From Pogostemon cablin (Eukaryota > Streptophyta > Magnoliopsida > Lamiales > Lamiaceae), in assembly GCA_023678885.1 (NCBI GenBank), contig CM042963.1:38567105-38631104 (forward strand): a DNA stretch of 64,000 bases. Reading direction: 5' to 3'. Position 1 is the stretch's first letter; each line of letters opens with the position of its first letter. A program made the translations under genes and the position numbers. Positions 11,953 through 24,378 of this stretch are shown here, piece after piece. Below the pieces are notes generated by a model, which saw only the letters and a program-made list of their open reading frames with translations, was not told where the DNA came from and ran no database searches.

Positions 11953-12884
11953 AGAAATTTGTGGCACTCTACGTGCCTGCAATTAAAGCCTTCACCAAAC
12001 CATCCACAATTTTGATAACCACTCTACTTAATGCCAATATCCCATCCACCACCCTCTCTTCTCCTATGTTTTCTTTTCCTCCAACTTTTACACTGCCCCC
12101 TCTTTCCACTTCACATTCTAACTTGCCCTATTTATGATTAAAGTTCCAGGATGAGTTATTCTTTAACCAATCTATGAGCCATAATTAATCGGATGTGAAA
12201 ATGAATAAAATTTTCCTTCATTCTTTTTTGGGTATTAACTCTTTAATTTAGTGTTTTCTGTTTATTTATGGCAATGTGTAGGGTGTAACGTTTGCATGTT
12301 ATGCAACTTTGGTTTATTTTACTTTTTGAGTTTGGTGTTTACTGTAATATTTAGAGTATGTTTATAGTTTTATTTTTGTGGTTAATGTAACATTTTACTC
12401 TTGTAGTTCTTTGCAGTATATTTATTTTATTTATTCCTGCATACATCAGTACATTCCACCGTGAGTGTTAAAATGTTGCTCAAGTTCTCTTGTAAACGAT
12501 TACTACTGTTTAAAACTTGAATGTTAATTATGTTTAAATGTCTTCCCCCTTTCAGTTCTAATTAAATGAGTACTGACAGCTAAATTTCCATGTGAATTTG
12601 TTGTCACTCTGGCTCACATAATAAAATCAAATAACTATATATATTGTTTAATTATTTCAATATTATATTCCACCTAACTTGTGTAGCACACTCATAAAAC
12701 AACACAAAGATTTCTTATGCCATACTTTATATCATTTTGTTTATTTAATAAATAATGAGTCTAGTTTGAATGGTGTTCAAATGAATCTAACACAAGTCAA
12801 CTTTAAGTAGTTTAATATTTTTGCCAGTTTTTGAGAGTTGATTAACACAACTCAATAACATCATCCTTTTAGTATCAATCTCAT

Positions 12885-13010
12885 ATATACACACACCCTC
12901 TTTTAACTATATAAATTATTCGTGTATAATCAATTGTGCATAAGAACATGTTTACACACCTTGTTATACACACCTTCTTAAATAAAGTGTTTTTTATATA
13001 CTATATATGC
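12885..13010. repeat. Outlying unit of the ATACACACCTTCTTA-type repeat
   Basis: Contains GTGTATAATCAATTGTGCATAA, ACACACCTTGTTATACACAC and CTTCTTAAATAAAGTGTTT, the same building blocks as the array at 14738-15995, about 1.7 kb away. Confidence 0.55.
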
Positions 13011-13063
13011 TAAAGGAGGGTTTTGCCTTTATTAGGTGGCATAATGAGAGTAATTTAGGGATG

Positions 13064-13183
13064 ATGTGGAATTTTCTTAGAATTTTAATTTAATTAGCAT
13101 GCCAAACTTGCTAAGGAAGGAGAATGTGGAATTTTCTTAGAATTTTAATTTTTTAATTAGCTTGCCAAACTTGCTATAGAAGG
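13064..13183. repeat. Two-copy 60-bp tandem duplication
   Basis: ATGTGGAATTTTCTTAGAAT begins at 13064 and again at 13124, followed in both by a TTAATTAGC(A/T)TGCCAAACTTGC stretch. The period is 60 bp. Confidence 0.8.
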
Positions 13184-14055
13184 AGAAATTTGATAGATTA
13201 TTTGACAACCAATCAAAATATTTCTTTTTTTTCTTGATTAAAATTTTACCTAAATCTTAAAATATTTTTAATATTTTTAATTTTAAATTGCTTTTAAATA
13301 AAAAATACATTAAATTAATCTGTATCACATAATCTTCAATTTAACATCCATATTACTAATATAATATAATTTGAGTAATATTATTCTCAAATTACATGAA
13401 TATTTTTTAAATTTTTATTATATTTAGAGGGGTTTTAATTAATTGATGAGTGTTAACATGATAGGTAATTTTCTTATTTATTTTAGTTTTTATTTAAGTT
13501 TATAATAATAAATTAAAATAAATAATTAAATAAAATAATTGTGGACAAATTTGATTGGTAGTGTACAAGAATAGAAAATTGATGTCAAAAGTTATCAATA
13601 AACATCCCATCACATTCTTTATATTTTATTATTTTTTAAATTTTTATTCCACCCAAATTTTCAAAAGTTTATAACTTTTAAAAATTAAATTAAATTTATT
13701 ATTAATAAAAATTATATCAAATTAGTTGTCTTTTACGATCTTTAAAACAACACGCGTAGTGATATATATAGAACACAATTTTAACTATATAATTAAAAGA
13801 ATGATATTATAATTTATATATTATGAAATATTTTATATATTTAATTAATAGTTATAAATTTTATTTAATCATATTAATTGCATTTTTTTTGCTAATTATT
13901 ATGTGCAGATGGGTGCATCATACACCCACATTTAGTAACGTATACAATTATGAATAAAAATATATACAATTATGAATAAAAATGTATACATTTTATTATC
14001 GAATTTTCTGTTAGTTTTTTTAATGAAAAATTGAATGTAACAAAAAACTATACAA

Positions 14056-14061
<6 letters not shown>

Positions 14062-14125
<64 letters not shown>
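14062..14125. repeat. (TA)n microsatellite, about 32 units
   Basis: Uninterrupted alternating TA for about 64 bp. Apparent Tyr-Ile repeats in translated frames are artefacts of this tract. Confidence 0.95.
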
Positions 14126-14128
<3 letters not shown>

Positions 14129-14737
14129 AATAAAAACTTATATACATGTAGATGCAGTGTGTCCACGGGTGCACATGATATCAACTCATTTTTATAGAAG
14201 CAATATTACATGTTCTGTTCCCCGTAAAAAAGATTATTATACTTTAACAATTCAAAAGTCAATTTTAATTATTTTTATTTTAATATTTAATTGAAAATAC
14301 ATTTTTATATTGATATTTTTTAAGACATGTTATAATAAAATTAATTAGAAAAAATATTTTATATCTATGTTTAACCGCTTAAATTATGTAAATTCCTAAA
14401 ATTTTAGTTATGTGTTATACTCATGTCCATCGTCATATGCTTGCTTGAGAATGATTTTTGGAAATAATTTTTCATTTGTATATTTTTCATATCAACATCT
14501 CTCAAGGACCATTCCATTGCTCCAATCGAGAATATATTTGTTCGGGTACTCCAACCAAATACAAAATATATTATTCAGATACTCTAATCGAACAAAATAT
14601 GGAATCTTAATTATTAGGATATTTAGATCTTATTAATCATGAATATTTAATTTAATTATTTTTTAAGAACGTTTAACAAATTTAGAGCTACAAATAGCCG
14701 ACTCCATCAAAAATTCAATTATCCCGCATAAGCGGGA

Positions 14738-15712
14738 CTTCGTATTGGTTGTTATATATACAAACCTTTTATATCAATACCTCTTACAAACAAGCTTATA
14801 TAAACTTATTAGTATATAATTAAGAAAGTATAAAAACGTTTTTACATACCCTTTATATAACTCCTTATACAACCTTCATAAATAAGGTTTTTAAACACAC
14901 ATTCTTATACACATTCATATATAAACAATCCATAAATAATAAAACTGTACAAAATCAAATTGTGTATATACATCTTTTATATTAACAACTTCTTGTGCAC
15001 ACCTTCCTAAATAAGGTGTTTATACACACATTATATGCACTCTGTGTATAAACCAATCATGTATAAAAATGTGTATACACACATTTTATATACATACCAA
15101 CTTTTACACACCTTCTACAAAAATGTGTTTATACACACCTTCATATGCATACACGCCTTCTTAAACACATCTCCTTTTATCATCAATCTTATATATCACC
15201 TTCTTACACACATCTTTTTATACTTACACACCTACTTAAATAAGATTTTTATACACACCATATTAAATATACATACATTCATTTTAGTATCAATTTTATA
15301 TATACACACTTCTTAATCATACTCGTGTATAAACCATCCATGTATAATCAAGCGTTATAAGAATATGTATACACATTATATATACACAACTTCTTATACA
15401 TATTGCCTTAAATAGGTATTTATTTACACCAACGTATATATACAAACCTTCTTTTTACTATAAATTTTATACATACACACGCCTTCTTATGCACACTAGT
15501 GTTTGAACAATTCGTATATAATAAAGCGTGTATAAAAATGTGTATACACACTTTGTAAAATAATTAAGGTGTTTGAACGCACCTTCTTATACACACCATC
15601 AATTTAGTATTAGTCTTATATATAAACATTTTTATATACACTTGTGTATAAATCATCTGACTATTATCAAAAAAGTACAAGAATGTGTTAGACAAATTTT
15701 ATATACACAACT

Positions 15713-15786
<74 letters not shown>

Positions 15787-15995
15787 GCCATCTTAAATAA
15801 GGTGATTATACACACCTCCTTATATGTACTCACCTTCTTTTTACAATCAATTTTATATACACACACTTTCTTATACACAATTATATGCAAACTATCCATG
15901 TATAATCAAGCGTTTGTAAAAATGTAAAAAAAAAAACTTTTTATACACACCTTGTCATGTTTTTAGCATCAATGTTAAATACACACCTTGTTATA
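14738..15995. repeat. Degenerate minisatellite-like array (TATACACACCTTCTTA theme)
   Basis: About 1.26 kb built from recurrent blocks: TATAAACCATCCATGTATAA, ATGTGTATACACA, CACACCTTCTTA, AAATAAGGTGTTTATACACA and TAGTATCAATTTTATATATA. The block resembling AACCATCCATGTATAATCAA recurs near 15051, 15330, 15505, 15650 and 15887, so the spacing is irregular (roughly 140-280 bp). No coding content. A (TA)n tract is embedded near its right end. It resembles a decayed tandem repeat that has shuffled its sub-units. Confidence 0.75.
15718..15780. repeat. Second (TA)n microsatellite
   Basis: About 31 TA units inside the degenerate array, nearly the same length as the tract at 14062. Confidence 0.95.
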
Positions 15996-18900
15996 CCTTC
16001 CTCTTAAGTATCTTAAATATCTTATGGTTAATTGTGCTGGTGTTTGGTATAATGTACAACATATTGTAATGTGTTAAGTCCCTGATGCCAAACTTCACAT
16101 TCTATCTACTAATTTTCACTATTGGTTTTCCATTGCCTATGAACTTGTTTCTACATCACCATTGATGTAATATATATATTTCTGTCATTTGAGAAGAGAA
16201 TTCAAACAATACTCAGATGCCTTTCCTGCATTAGCCCATCCATGATCAACAACCAAATACATCACAGAAGTTGTTCCTAATTCCAAATTAATTTAAATTA
16301 TCATGGGAAGAATACTTATTCACATGTAAAACTAAACAATTAAGTTTTGACAAAGCAGATTACAAGTAGCATATTGGTTTGATTTACATTTAACATAGCC
16401 AGCACAAGAAATTAAATGGGCTGAAAGTGAAGATAATGAAATTAGTCAATTACAATGTGGAAATTATTAACTAGCCTATAACAAATTGAAATGGTTGTGA
16501 TCAATGCCTCTTGCATGTAATAGTTCGACATTAAGATCAGATTTAGTGATAGGAAAGAAAAAATGATCGATGATATTTCACACATATATTTTTTTTTTGC
16601 AGTTTAATTAGTCAATGGAATGACAATATATTGTACAATCCACAACAACATGTTAACTCTGTGAAAATATTTGTCTATTTTTGAATGTATGGTAAATGCC
16701 AATATTAATGTCATCCTCAACATTTTTATGTCAGAATAACTAACAGATCTAGATTGATAGATTGTATTTTTTAGATATTAAAACTTTTATCAAAAAAGTA
16801 AGTATTAAATATTGGAATATATATAGTTAACATGTCCAATGGACTTGCTCTTGTCACAACAACCAATATGATTATAATACCAACCCGTCAAACCACCATT
16901 ATAATGGCTGCATGAACATTGTAGTAATAAGCAGGCACTTAAATTAACAAATGTTTTTTTTTTAAATGTATAATGTAAGAAAAAATAGGAGTAAGTTGGT
17001 AATTTAAAGAGAAAAAATAAATAAGATTATTGAAAATGACGAATAAAATGTAAAAAAATATGGGGCATTTGGTTTATTTTAAAGAGTAGGAATGGGAATG
17101 AGAATGAGAATGATAGTAACGTGGAATGGTAATGAATTTGATTTAGTAATTGTAGTGTTTGGTTGGTTGGTAGGAATGAATATCATATGCTAAAAAAAAT
17201 TATAATTTAATTAATTTTTCATTAATATTTAGTGTAATTTAATTATAATTTTATTTTTTTAAAAAATATTATTTTAATATTTTAAAACTTTTTTTTCATT
17301 AAAGAACTAATTTTGGTCAATAATAAAAGGCATGCCTATCAATTTCCCAAAGGAATGGTTCATTCCTTACTTTCTAGGAATTAAAATGTTGTAGAAGGTA
17401 TGATACCTTTGAACCAAACAATTTATTTTGTTATAATTCCCATTCCATCGATCGGTCACTTACTATTGAATACATAAAATAATGCATAATTGTTATAAAC
17501 TACATAACTCAAAGTACTAATACTCATAAGTACACAATTATGATTGTGATACTATAAATACTCCTATGTGTTTGTACAATTTGTTTGCACAAATTTGTTT
17601 TGCACAATTTGATTTGCACAAATTTGTTATTGTACATTTTGTTTGCACATTTTAAGTTTCGGCGGAGGTCAGACGGTGGTCCGGCAGTGGGTGAATGGGT
17701 GAGGAGTAGGATTTGTGGTTTAAAAGTGTATGGGATTATAAGGTTATATTTGGTATTTTACTTTAATATTTTGTATGTGAGAATAATTATTTAAATTTAT
17801 TGTATCTTATATTAATCTAGGGTAAAAATGTGTAACTATGAGTTGTTTTCCATCATTTAAAAGTATCTAATCAAAGATGCATAAATACTTTGAAAATTTC
17901 AAGATAAAATATGTGCATAAATATATGTGACGAAGTGTAACGAATAAAAGAGTGGCGACAATGAAGCAAATTCTACCGGTGCGCAGCTAATTAAGCAAAA
18001 TTAATTTTAAGAATATAATTATAATTTAATTTTTTAGGGTGTTATGTAAGGTACAACCGATGTTATGCTAGGGATTCTCTATATATATTTCCTTTCTTTT
18101 CTTTTTCCATTTATATATATTTATACCTATTACATGTACATTTTTACAGTGATCGTTGCTCAATTATTTATTTATACTTGAATGTTGGTAGAATATGTTT
18201 GGTAGAACAAATAAAAAAAGACAAATACGTGTATGAATTAGATTCACACGTAAACTATATTTCATAAATTTATTCTTTTATACATGAAAATTTATTTTTT
18301 AAAGAGATAAATTACTACTCTTTTAAATGAAAAAATTACTCTTCAAATTTTTACACATCTTGGGATACTTTTTAGTGTATAAAAATTAGTACTCTTAAAG
18401 AGATGAATTATTACTCTTTTGAATAAAAGTTTTACTCTTCAAAAAGTAATTTTATAAAAATAGGATTATCGTGTCTACACGATTTTCACATTAAACTCAA
18501 TCCATAAAAAAATAATAGAAGTAATATTTATAATTAAAAAATTGATACAAAATTAATGAAAAATGATAATGGTTAAAGTGAATTATTTAGTCAATACTTT
18601 GTAAAATGAGAGAAAAAATTGACTTTCTCATTTTATTAAGTAGTGATGATTAAAATCATAAAATGACTATAAAACTTTTAATTATCTATATTATATTACA
18701 CTTGGTATATGTGACTGTAAAGCATGCACACTAATTAATGTATTTAGGTCAACTCCTTTAACATGGATATTTTTATCATAAGTATAGAATTCATAAATTT
18801 CCTTTCTAAAAAAAAATCCATTTACATACATATACATATATATGTATAGTATCTTTTTCACAAATATTCAAATGGAATATTGTACATTTAAAATCTTATT

Positions 18901-19504
18901 TGCAAAATAGTATATGAATTTGAATGAAATTTGCATTTTTAATCAAATTTTTTTTTAGATTTATATATCTTAGATACACGAATTCAGAATTAAGTCGAAT
19001 AATAATAAGATTCTATTACCAAATAAATTACTACTTTATTCTCTCAATCCTAAAAAGACTAAGGTAGTAAAATTCTTAAACTGGGTCCATGTGTGAGTTG
19101 GATGATCCGATTTAGTTGGGAGTTGAAGTTATGAGCCCAATAAAATGCAGGGGCATAGGCCCATGGATTTATGTTTTATTTTATTTTAATTATCCGTACT
19201 TATTTTTTCATTCCGTCTAAAAAATCACTTTATTGAGTTTGATATATTTATCTTTAAGATTTTGTGGGACGAATAAAAAGTGATAATATTTTAATAAAAA
19301 GTGATACTGATGTAATTGATTATTTCAAGAACAATAAAAACCTAAAACAAATCTTCACATAAGATGGTTTCCTACAAAATTTCTCCTAAATTATTTGTGT
19401 ATTAGATGGAGTAGACAAAGTTAAAATTAAAATATAGTAAAAGATTATCGTGTTTGGTTATATTTTCATTCTTGAATATGAAAATAATGTTGGTAAAAAA
19501 AATA
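15996..19504. other. AT-rich gene-poor stretch
   Basis: No coding exon, RNA gene or retroelement domain recognised. It contains a possible MITE (17062-17452) and a duplicated AAGAGAT(A/G)AATTA(C/T)TACTCTTTT motif at about 18300-18430. A short open frame near 17585 is made of TTTGTTTGCACAA repeats and is not a gene. Confidence 0.6.
17062..17452. mobile_element. Possible MITE of the 'GGCATTTGGTTT' type
   Basis: The left side GGGGCATTTGGTTTATTTTAA with AGGAATGGGAATGAGAATG and the right side (reverse complement GGAATGGGAATTATAACAAA and TTGTTTGGTTCAAAGG) are similar in theme and surround an AT-rich core. This looks like hAT or Harbinger MITEs that insert near genes. Exact ends and target duplication could not be fixed. 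Confidence 0.4.
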
Positions 19505-19867
19505 GGCAAAAGTTTGTGTGTGCCCGAGCACACGGGAGCACATTCTGTGTGCCTTTAGAATTTTGTGCTAAATTGTATACCCTATAGTATAAAGATGTGT
19601 ACCCTTTATTTTACAAGGCAAAAACTTGTGCCCGGGCGCACGGAAATACATTCCGTGTGCCTTTAGAATTTTGTGTAAAATTGTATACCCTTTAGTATAA
19701 AGATATGTACCCTTTATTTTTTGAAGAATAATAAAAAATATAATGAAAAATGTATACTCTTTAGAATAAAATGATGTACCCTTATTAATTAAAGTATATA
19801 TCCTTTAGAACAAAATAATGTACTCTTATCCATAGTACTAAATTCTAAAGACGTACATAATCTCACT
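19505..19867. mobile_element. GGCAAAA-type element with internal 108-bp duplication
   Basis: Starts GGCAAAAGTTTGTGTGTGCC, like the 24546 and 33125 elements, and ends AATCTCACTC, like the 24691 end. Inside, a unit of about 108 bp is repeated (GCCTTTAGAATTTTGTG at 19551 and 19659), then the theme (A/G)TATAC(C/T)CTTTAG(T/A)ATAAA continues in decaying copies. The 9-bp target duplication of the other members is not clear here. Confidence 0.5.
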
Positions 19868-22456
19868 CAACAAAAAAAAAAATATATATATACTCTCTCA
19901 ATCCTCATACTTTATTATAAAAAGTTTTTTTTTCCTGAACAAATTCTCACTCTAAATAAAATTAATACTCTATACTCAATTCAATAACTACATGATAGGA
20001 GTATATATTTTAATTTCAAAATTATCAAAAAAAAATTCATTCACATTCGCATGACTTATATTATAATTCATTACCTAGGATATCACATTACATTTAAACT
20101 TAAATAAAAGTATTTTTTTTAACTTAAATGCAAGTATTTTATTTATTTATTTATTTCATATCTGCAGCAATTGTAGGAAGGGGGAGTAGTATAAATAAGT
20201 TAGCAGGTGTGGGAAATATTATGTTTAATAAGTATTGGGCCCTATATCTGGATTTTTTTATTTATGTATTGCGATTAAAGAAAAAATGGAAATAATCAAA
20301 TAAACTTTATGTAAAGAGCAATTATTTATGTAAATAAAAATTATAACTAGGAGTATATAATATAATATAAAGTGAATTATATTGGACCCAAATAATTCAA
20401 CAATTAAAAAGTCAACCCATATGAGGGCAGCCATGTCATTTCACACATAAATCAAGTGGGCTTAACAGCCCCCATACTCCATTGCCCCCTCAGCCCACCT
20501 CTACCTCCCCCCTCTCTTTCTCTCTCTAAGTTGACACTTTTTCTGCTACTATATTTGAGAATCAACCACCACATCAAACAGTTGGTGGAGGTAATTGATT
20601 GGATCAAAGGGTATTTTTGTTTCTTGATTATTGTGTTTAGTTATTTATTTATGCTCCGGTTTGATTGATTAATTTTATTTGTTTTCGGTTGCAGATTGGT
20701 CCGCTATCTCTTTCTATGGGTATTTAGATCTGGGCTTCGTGAGGAAGGAATGATTTTTTTCGAGTGAATTAGTATCATCTTTGAATGAAGTATTGGTGTA
20801 GATCAATTCCTTCTTGGATTTCTCAGTTGATTGCATGCATGGGGTCAGTTGTTTTGCCTCTCCTTGTGTATTCGGTGTGTGTGCTCGTGCTCGTGCTCGC
20901 GATTAATCATTTTGCTCTGTTAGAATTAATTGAGTTCAGTTCTAATGAGTAAATGGTTGATTTTGCTGATTTCTGTGTTCCTTTCCGGTTCATATTTGGT
21001 GGGCAGCTGCTAAAATATGGAGGATTCTTTGTAGATATACAATTTTATATTAAAAAAGCCACCCCACCCACCCCTAAAAAAAATAGAGCTGAAAGATTCA
21101 TATTTTATTTCTTCCTCTGTATGTTTATATGTGTGAATGCTACGCTGATATTGACTAAGAGGAAGGAATAATGATAGAGCAGGGGAGGAGCTTGAACATA
21201 CTGATTTGGGTGAAGGGGTAATTTGGTTGTGAATATATGTGGGGGTGAGTGTAATGTGAGGATATTTTGCAATTTCATTTTTAGTTTTGGGGCAGCAGTG
21301 GGGGCCTAAGGGCTGAAGCAACTGGTAGAGGACTGTCAAAAGCACATTCAGCATTCATGAATGCAAGAAAACATAAGGACATAAAGTTGTTATTTAACTT
21401 CTTTTCTTGATCTTTGGTGAGTCATCTTAGTACGAATGAATAATTTGTCTATTATTTTATTTGTTCTTTTTTATGTGGTTTGGAATCTTGATATTGCTTG
21501 TGCTTTAAGCAAGTCACAGTAGTGCGTGCAGACAGAAAGTTTTTGTATGTCTCTTTCTTTTGAATCGTTCTTTTCTATGTGGTTGTTTGGGTTATTCTTT
21601 GATGCACTTCATAAATGTGTTGATTGTCCATAGCATCATGAGGCATTTGTGAAAAGAAAAGGATTGAAAAAATTCGCAGTTATGTGCTGTAGATGCTGGT
21701 TGCATGTACAGATAGAAGCTTGTTGTTACAAAAGGCCTTTTTTTCTCTCCTGGATTGTTTTGGGAAGTACTTCTGATTATTCCTTGGGTTGATTATGTTA
21801 AGGTTTAAGGATAAATGCCGAGATATGTTTAATGTAAGACAGTATAATGAGTTTTCAACATTATATTTGGCTAAAGTCGCTCTGATTTGTTGAATTAAGT
21901 GCTTATGTTGCTCTTTTCTGAATGTTGAAATTTCCTTCTACATTAAACTTTCATGATATCCTTGCTTCTTGCTTATTTGACTTACCTCCTTTTGACTGTG
22001 CTTAACAATTTGATTGCTTTATTTCAGTTTTCTGGATGTTCGATTTTTTTCTCGCCCTTTTCTTTTCTCAAATGTGGAATATGGATTTCTATATCGCGAT
22101 TTTCTGGATTTTGAAATCTTATTATTGTGGATAAATGATCAGCTACCACACACTATGTGCTTGTTTACTGCCTGGATTGACAGTCAATCTGGCAAATTTT
22201 ATCCCTTTCATGTTTTTCTTGCCAAATTTTACTGAAGCAATGCAATGCTCTTTGACATCTCCGTTCTTCGGCTCGTGCTTGCCAAATTATTGATATTGTT
22301 TTAAACTGACTACTTGAGATGGTTATTGAGCTCTCTGTCCCTTTCTTTGACACGTCCATCTCATGCAGTTCCTTTATGATAATTGAAAAGATTACCTTTG
22401 GTTTATGTGGAAGTGGATCTGCAAATTAGTTTGCAGTGTAGCGGTTGATCTCAAAT
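19868..22456 (+). other. Promoter and 5' leader region of the DUF4050 gene
   Basis: The left half is AT-rich spacer. A CT-rich tract at about 20495-20527, then GGTGGAG-GTAATTG (donor at 20591) and TTTTCGGTTGCAG (acceptor ending about 20695), suggest a leader exon, a 105-nt UTR intron and a second leader exon from about 20696. Further UTR splicing before 22457 is possible. Short upstream ATGs occur, but no long frame does. Confidence 0.45.
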
Positions 22457-23370
22457 ATGGGGTATGATACTACATATATGTAATATTCATTACCCAAAAT
22501 CAATTTGAATCATTCAACTCTTCTAGTTCGCGTCTGTGGAAAACCTGTTCAACATGATGTTTTCTTACATGTTAATTATTAGTTTCCACTGATACACTAA
22601 TCATTTGTATGGTGATAACCTCATTTGTAACAGAGCAGAGGTTGTCTTGGATGTTGTACCAAGCCTCCGCTTGTGATATCCGTTGATGAGCCATCCAAGG
22701 GGCTCAAAATTCAAGGCCAACGTGTCAAGAAACATAGTTTAACGGAAGATTTTTGGAGTCCCAGTTCAGGTGATATGGATAATAGTGCCTTTCCATCCCA
22801 CAGAAGTATCTCGTCAATCAGCACTTCAAACCAAACCCTCGACACGCACAGCAGTGTCGGTGGGACAAGCAACTCTTCTGAATTCGTCAATCACGGTAAT
22901 AAGTTTCATCCTCCATCTTTGCACGTTATTGTCAAACTTGTCATATGGATTCTTTGGTTCTGACACCTCACTGTTGTGTTTTTCTGTCAAAGGTCTTCTA
23001 CTTTGGAATCAGACCAGGCAGCAATGGGTTGGATGTAAGGGATCTCAAAAGGCTGAACAAGCACAAGAACCTAAATTGAGGTAACAACTTGAAACCAACA
23101 CCAGTTCCCGATTTTCAAGATATGTCAAAAGATATGAAATGGACGATGTTATGGTCATGCAGTTGGGATGCAACTTATGATAGTTTGCTTGGGACGAACA
23201 AACCTTTCCCACAGCCCATCCCGTTGGCGGTTAGTCTGCTTGCTATAATGGCGAAATTCGCCCTAGTTTCAGTGTGTTGTGTTGGTAACTAATTCGGGAT
23301 TCGGATTGATGAGCAGGAAATGGTGGATTTCCTGGTGGATGTGTGGGAGCAGGAGGGACTTTATGATTGA
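22457..23370 (+). CDS. DUF4050 / Gag1-like clamp domain protein, small plant type
   Basis: Five coding exons: 22457-22461, 22639-22895, 22993-23080, 23163-23229 and 23317-23370. All introns are GT-AG and phases close to 471 nt, 156 aa. The N-terminus reads MGGCLGCCTKPP, then VISVDEPSKGLKIQGQRVKK, a Ser-rich linker, LLLWNQTRQQWVG, TNKPFPQPIPL, and the terminus EMVDFLVDVWEQEGLYD. These conserved blocks identify the plant DUF4050 (Gag1-like clamp) family. Gly2 with Cys4, Cys7 and Cys8 would suit N-myristoylation plus palmitoylation and hence membrane attachment (inference). Molecular role is unknown to me. The five-base first coding exon rests on frame closure and the donor GTATGA, so it is the least certain part. 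Confidence 0.87.
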
Positions 23371-23874
23371 GGAGGGACACAAATTCTCATAGTTACATCC
23401 ATTAAGCTGGATTTTCTCAAACTGTTCCTTCAAAACCGAAACAACAAAATGACCCTACTTTTTATTTCTATTTTCTACCATCCCCATGAATTTGTAATTA
23501 GCTTGTTTTATTTCTTATTTATATGTCTTGAGCACCATATCCTCTCTCTATCTCTCTCTCTTTCCATCTCTCTTTTATTGATGAAATATCTCAAGAACAT
23601 TATATCTTCACAACTCTCAACTCCAAAAAAAATATGTGTAAAGTGAATAATCTGCCTCATTAATCAAAGGAGAAGCTATTTATATGTTGCCCTAAATTTC
23701 CACCACTTAGATGCTGCCACTTATGAGGGAGTGGAGATCAGATTTTCTGGTAGTGGAGGAGCCAAAAACTGCCACAAAGGGAACTGTTGCAGGCACCTTT
23801 TGTCCTTTAGGAGCTCGTCATTGGGTGTTGTCCTTGTGAAAGTAATGTGAAGAGTTAATTTGTGCCTTCTTGCT
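23371..23874 (+). other. 3' UTR and spacer after the DUF4050 gene
   Basis: Probable 3' UTR with a CTCTCTATCTCTCTCTC tract near 23540. No further gene seen. Confidence 0.5.
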
Positions 23875-24378
23875 TAGCATTTAATATCATGTAATGTTTT
23901 TTTTTATCTGAATTACTCAAATTAATTTGTATTTAAACAACTCTTAAAAGACAATGTGATTAGCATTAGCTACAATTTTTTTCCCTTTAGATTTTCCTCT
24001 ATCTTTGAATTTTTACTGACAAAATATGACCATTTTCCATGGAGCAATTGATGGTTAGACTAACTGTCTGAAAGATTATTTAGATTTGAGAGCTGCAGAA
24101 CACACCAGTGAGAAATACCAGAAGAATACTGTTTTGGGAATGCAAGTTAACACATCCTTCAATAGCCATGCAAAGCTTGCCATTCAACAATAATGTACCA
24201 GGACTCCTCATCCCATACCTCAAATCAAATGCATTTCAAACAAAAAAACATTCAAACGGCACAGAGGTTTGGGACATCTTTGTGAGGATAAGAATCAACT
24301 TGGATAAAAATGGGAAGTATTTCAGTAAAAAATCTAGATGTGACCTTTACATCTTTCTGGTACAAACTGAGTGATATA
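23875..24378. repeat. Duplicated copy of an intron segment of the 25-29.6 kb gene
   Basis: Near-identical to 27673-28317 (starts TAGCATTTAATATCATGTAA in both), but lacks an internal block of about 106 bp after GAGAGCTGCAG and a shorter block of about 31 bp near 24345. The Stowaway-like element at 24377 cuts its right end. On the minus strand both copies show a broken peptide-like reading; see findings. Confidence 0.85.

Larger units (their letters stand above)
11953..14061. other. AT-rich intergenic DNA upstream of the SHINE gene
   Basis: Promoter-proximal DNA grades into AT-rich spacer. It includes a 60-bp tandem duplication (13064-13183) and an isolated degenerate unit (12885-13010) of the array found at 14.7-16.0 kb. 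No gene seen. Confidence 0.6.

Noticed and set aside
13932..14174. Open frame with Tyr-Ile repeats (minus strand)
   Set aside because: It is a direct translation of the (TA)n tract, not a protein.
15573..15927. Open frames over the second (TA)n tract
   Set aside because: Same artefact; no codon bias, no homology.
14738..15995. CRISPR-like spaced repeats
   Set aside because: The spacing is irregular, the repeats are degenerate, and this is a plant nuclear context.
17585..17794. Small protein-coding gene
   Set aside because: The frame begins in a TTTGCACAA repeat, has no conserved motif, and sits in a gene desert.
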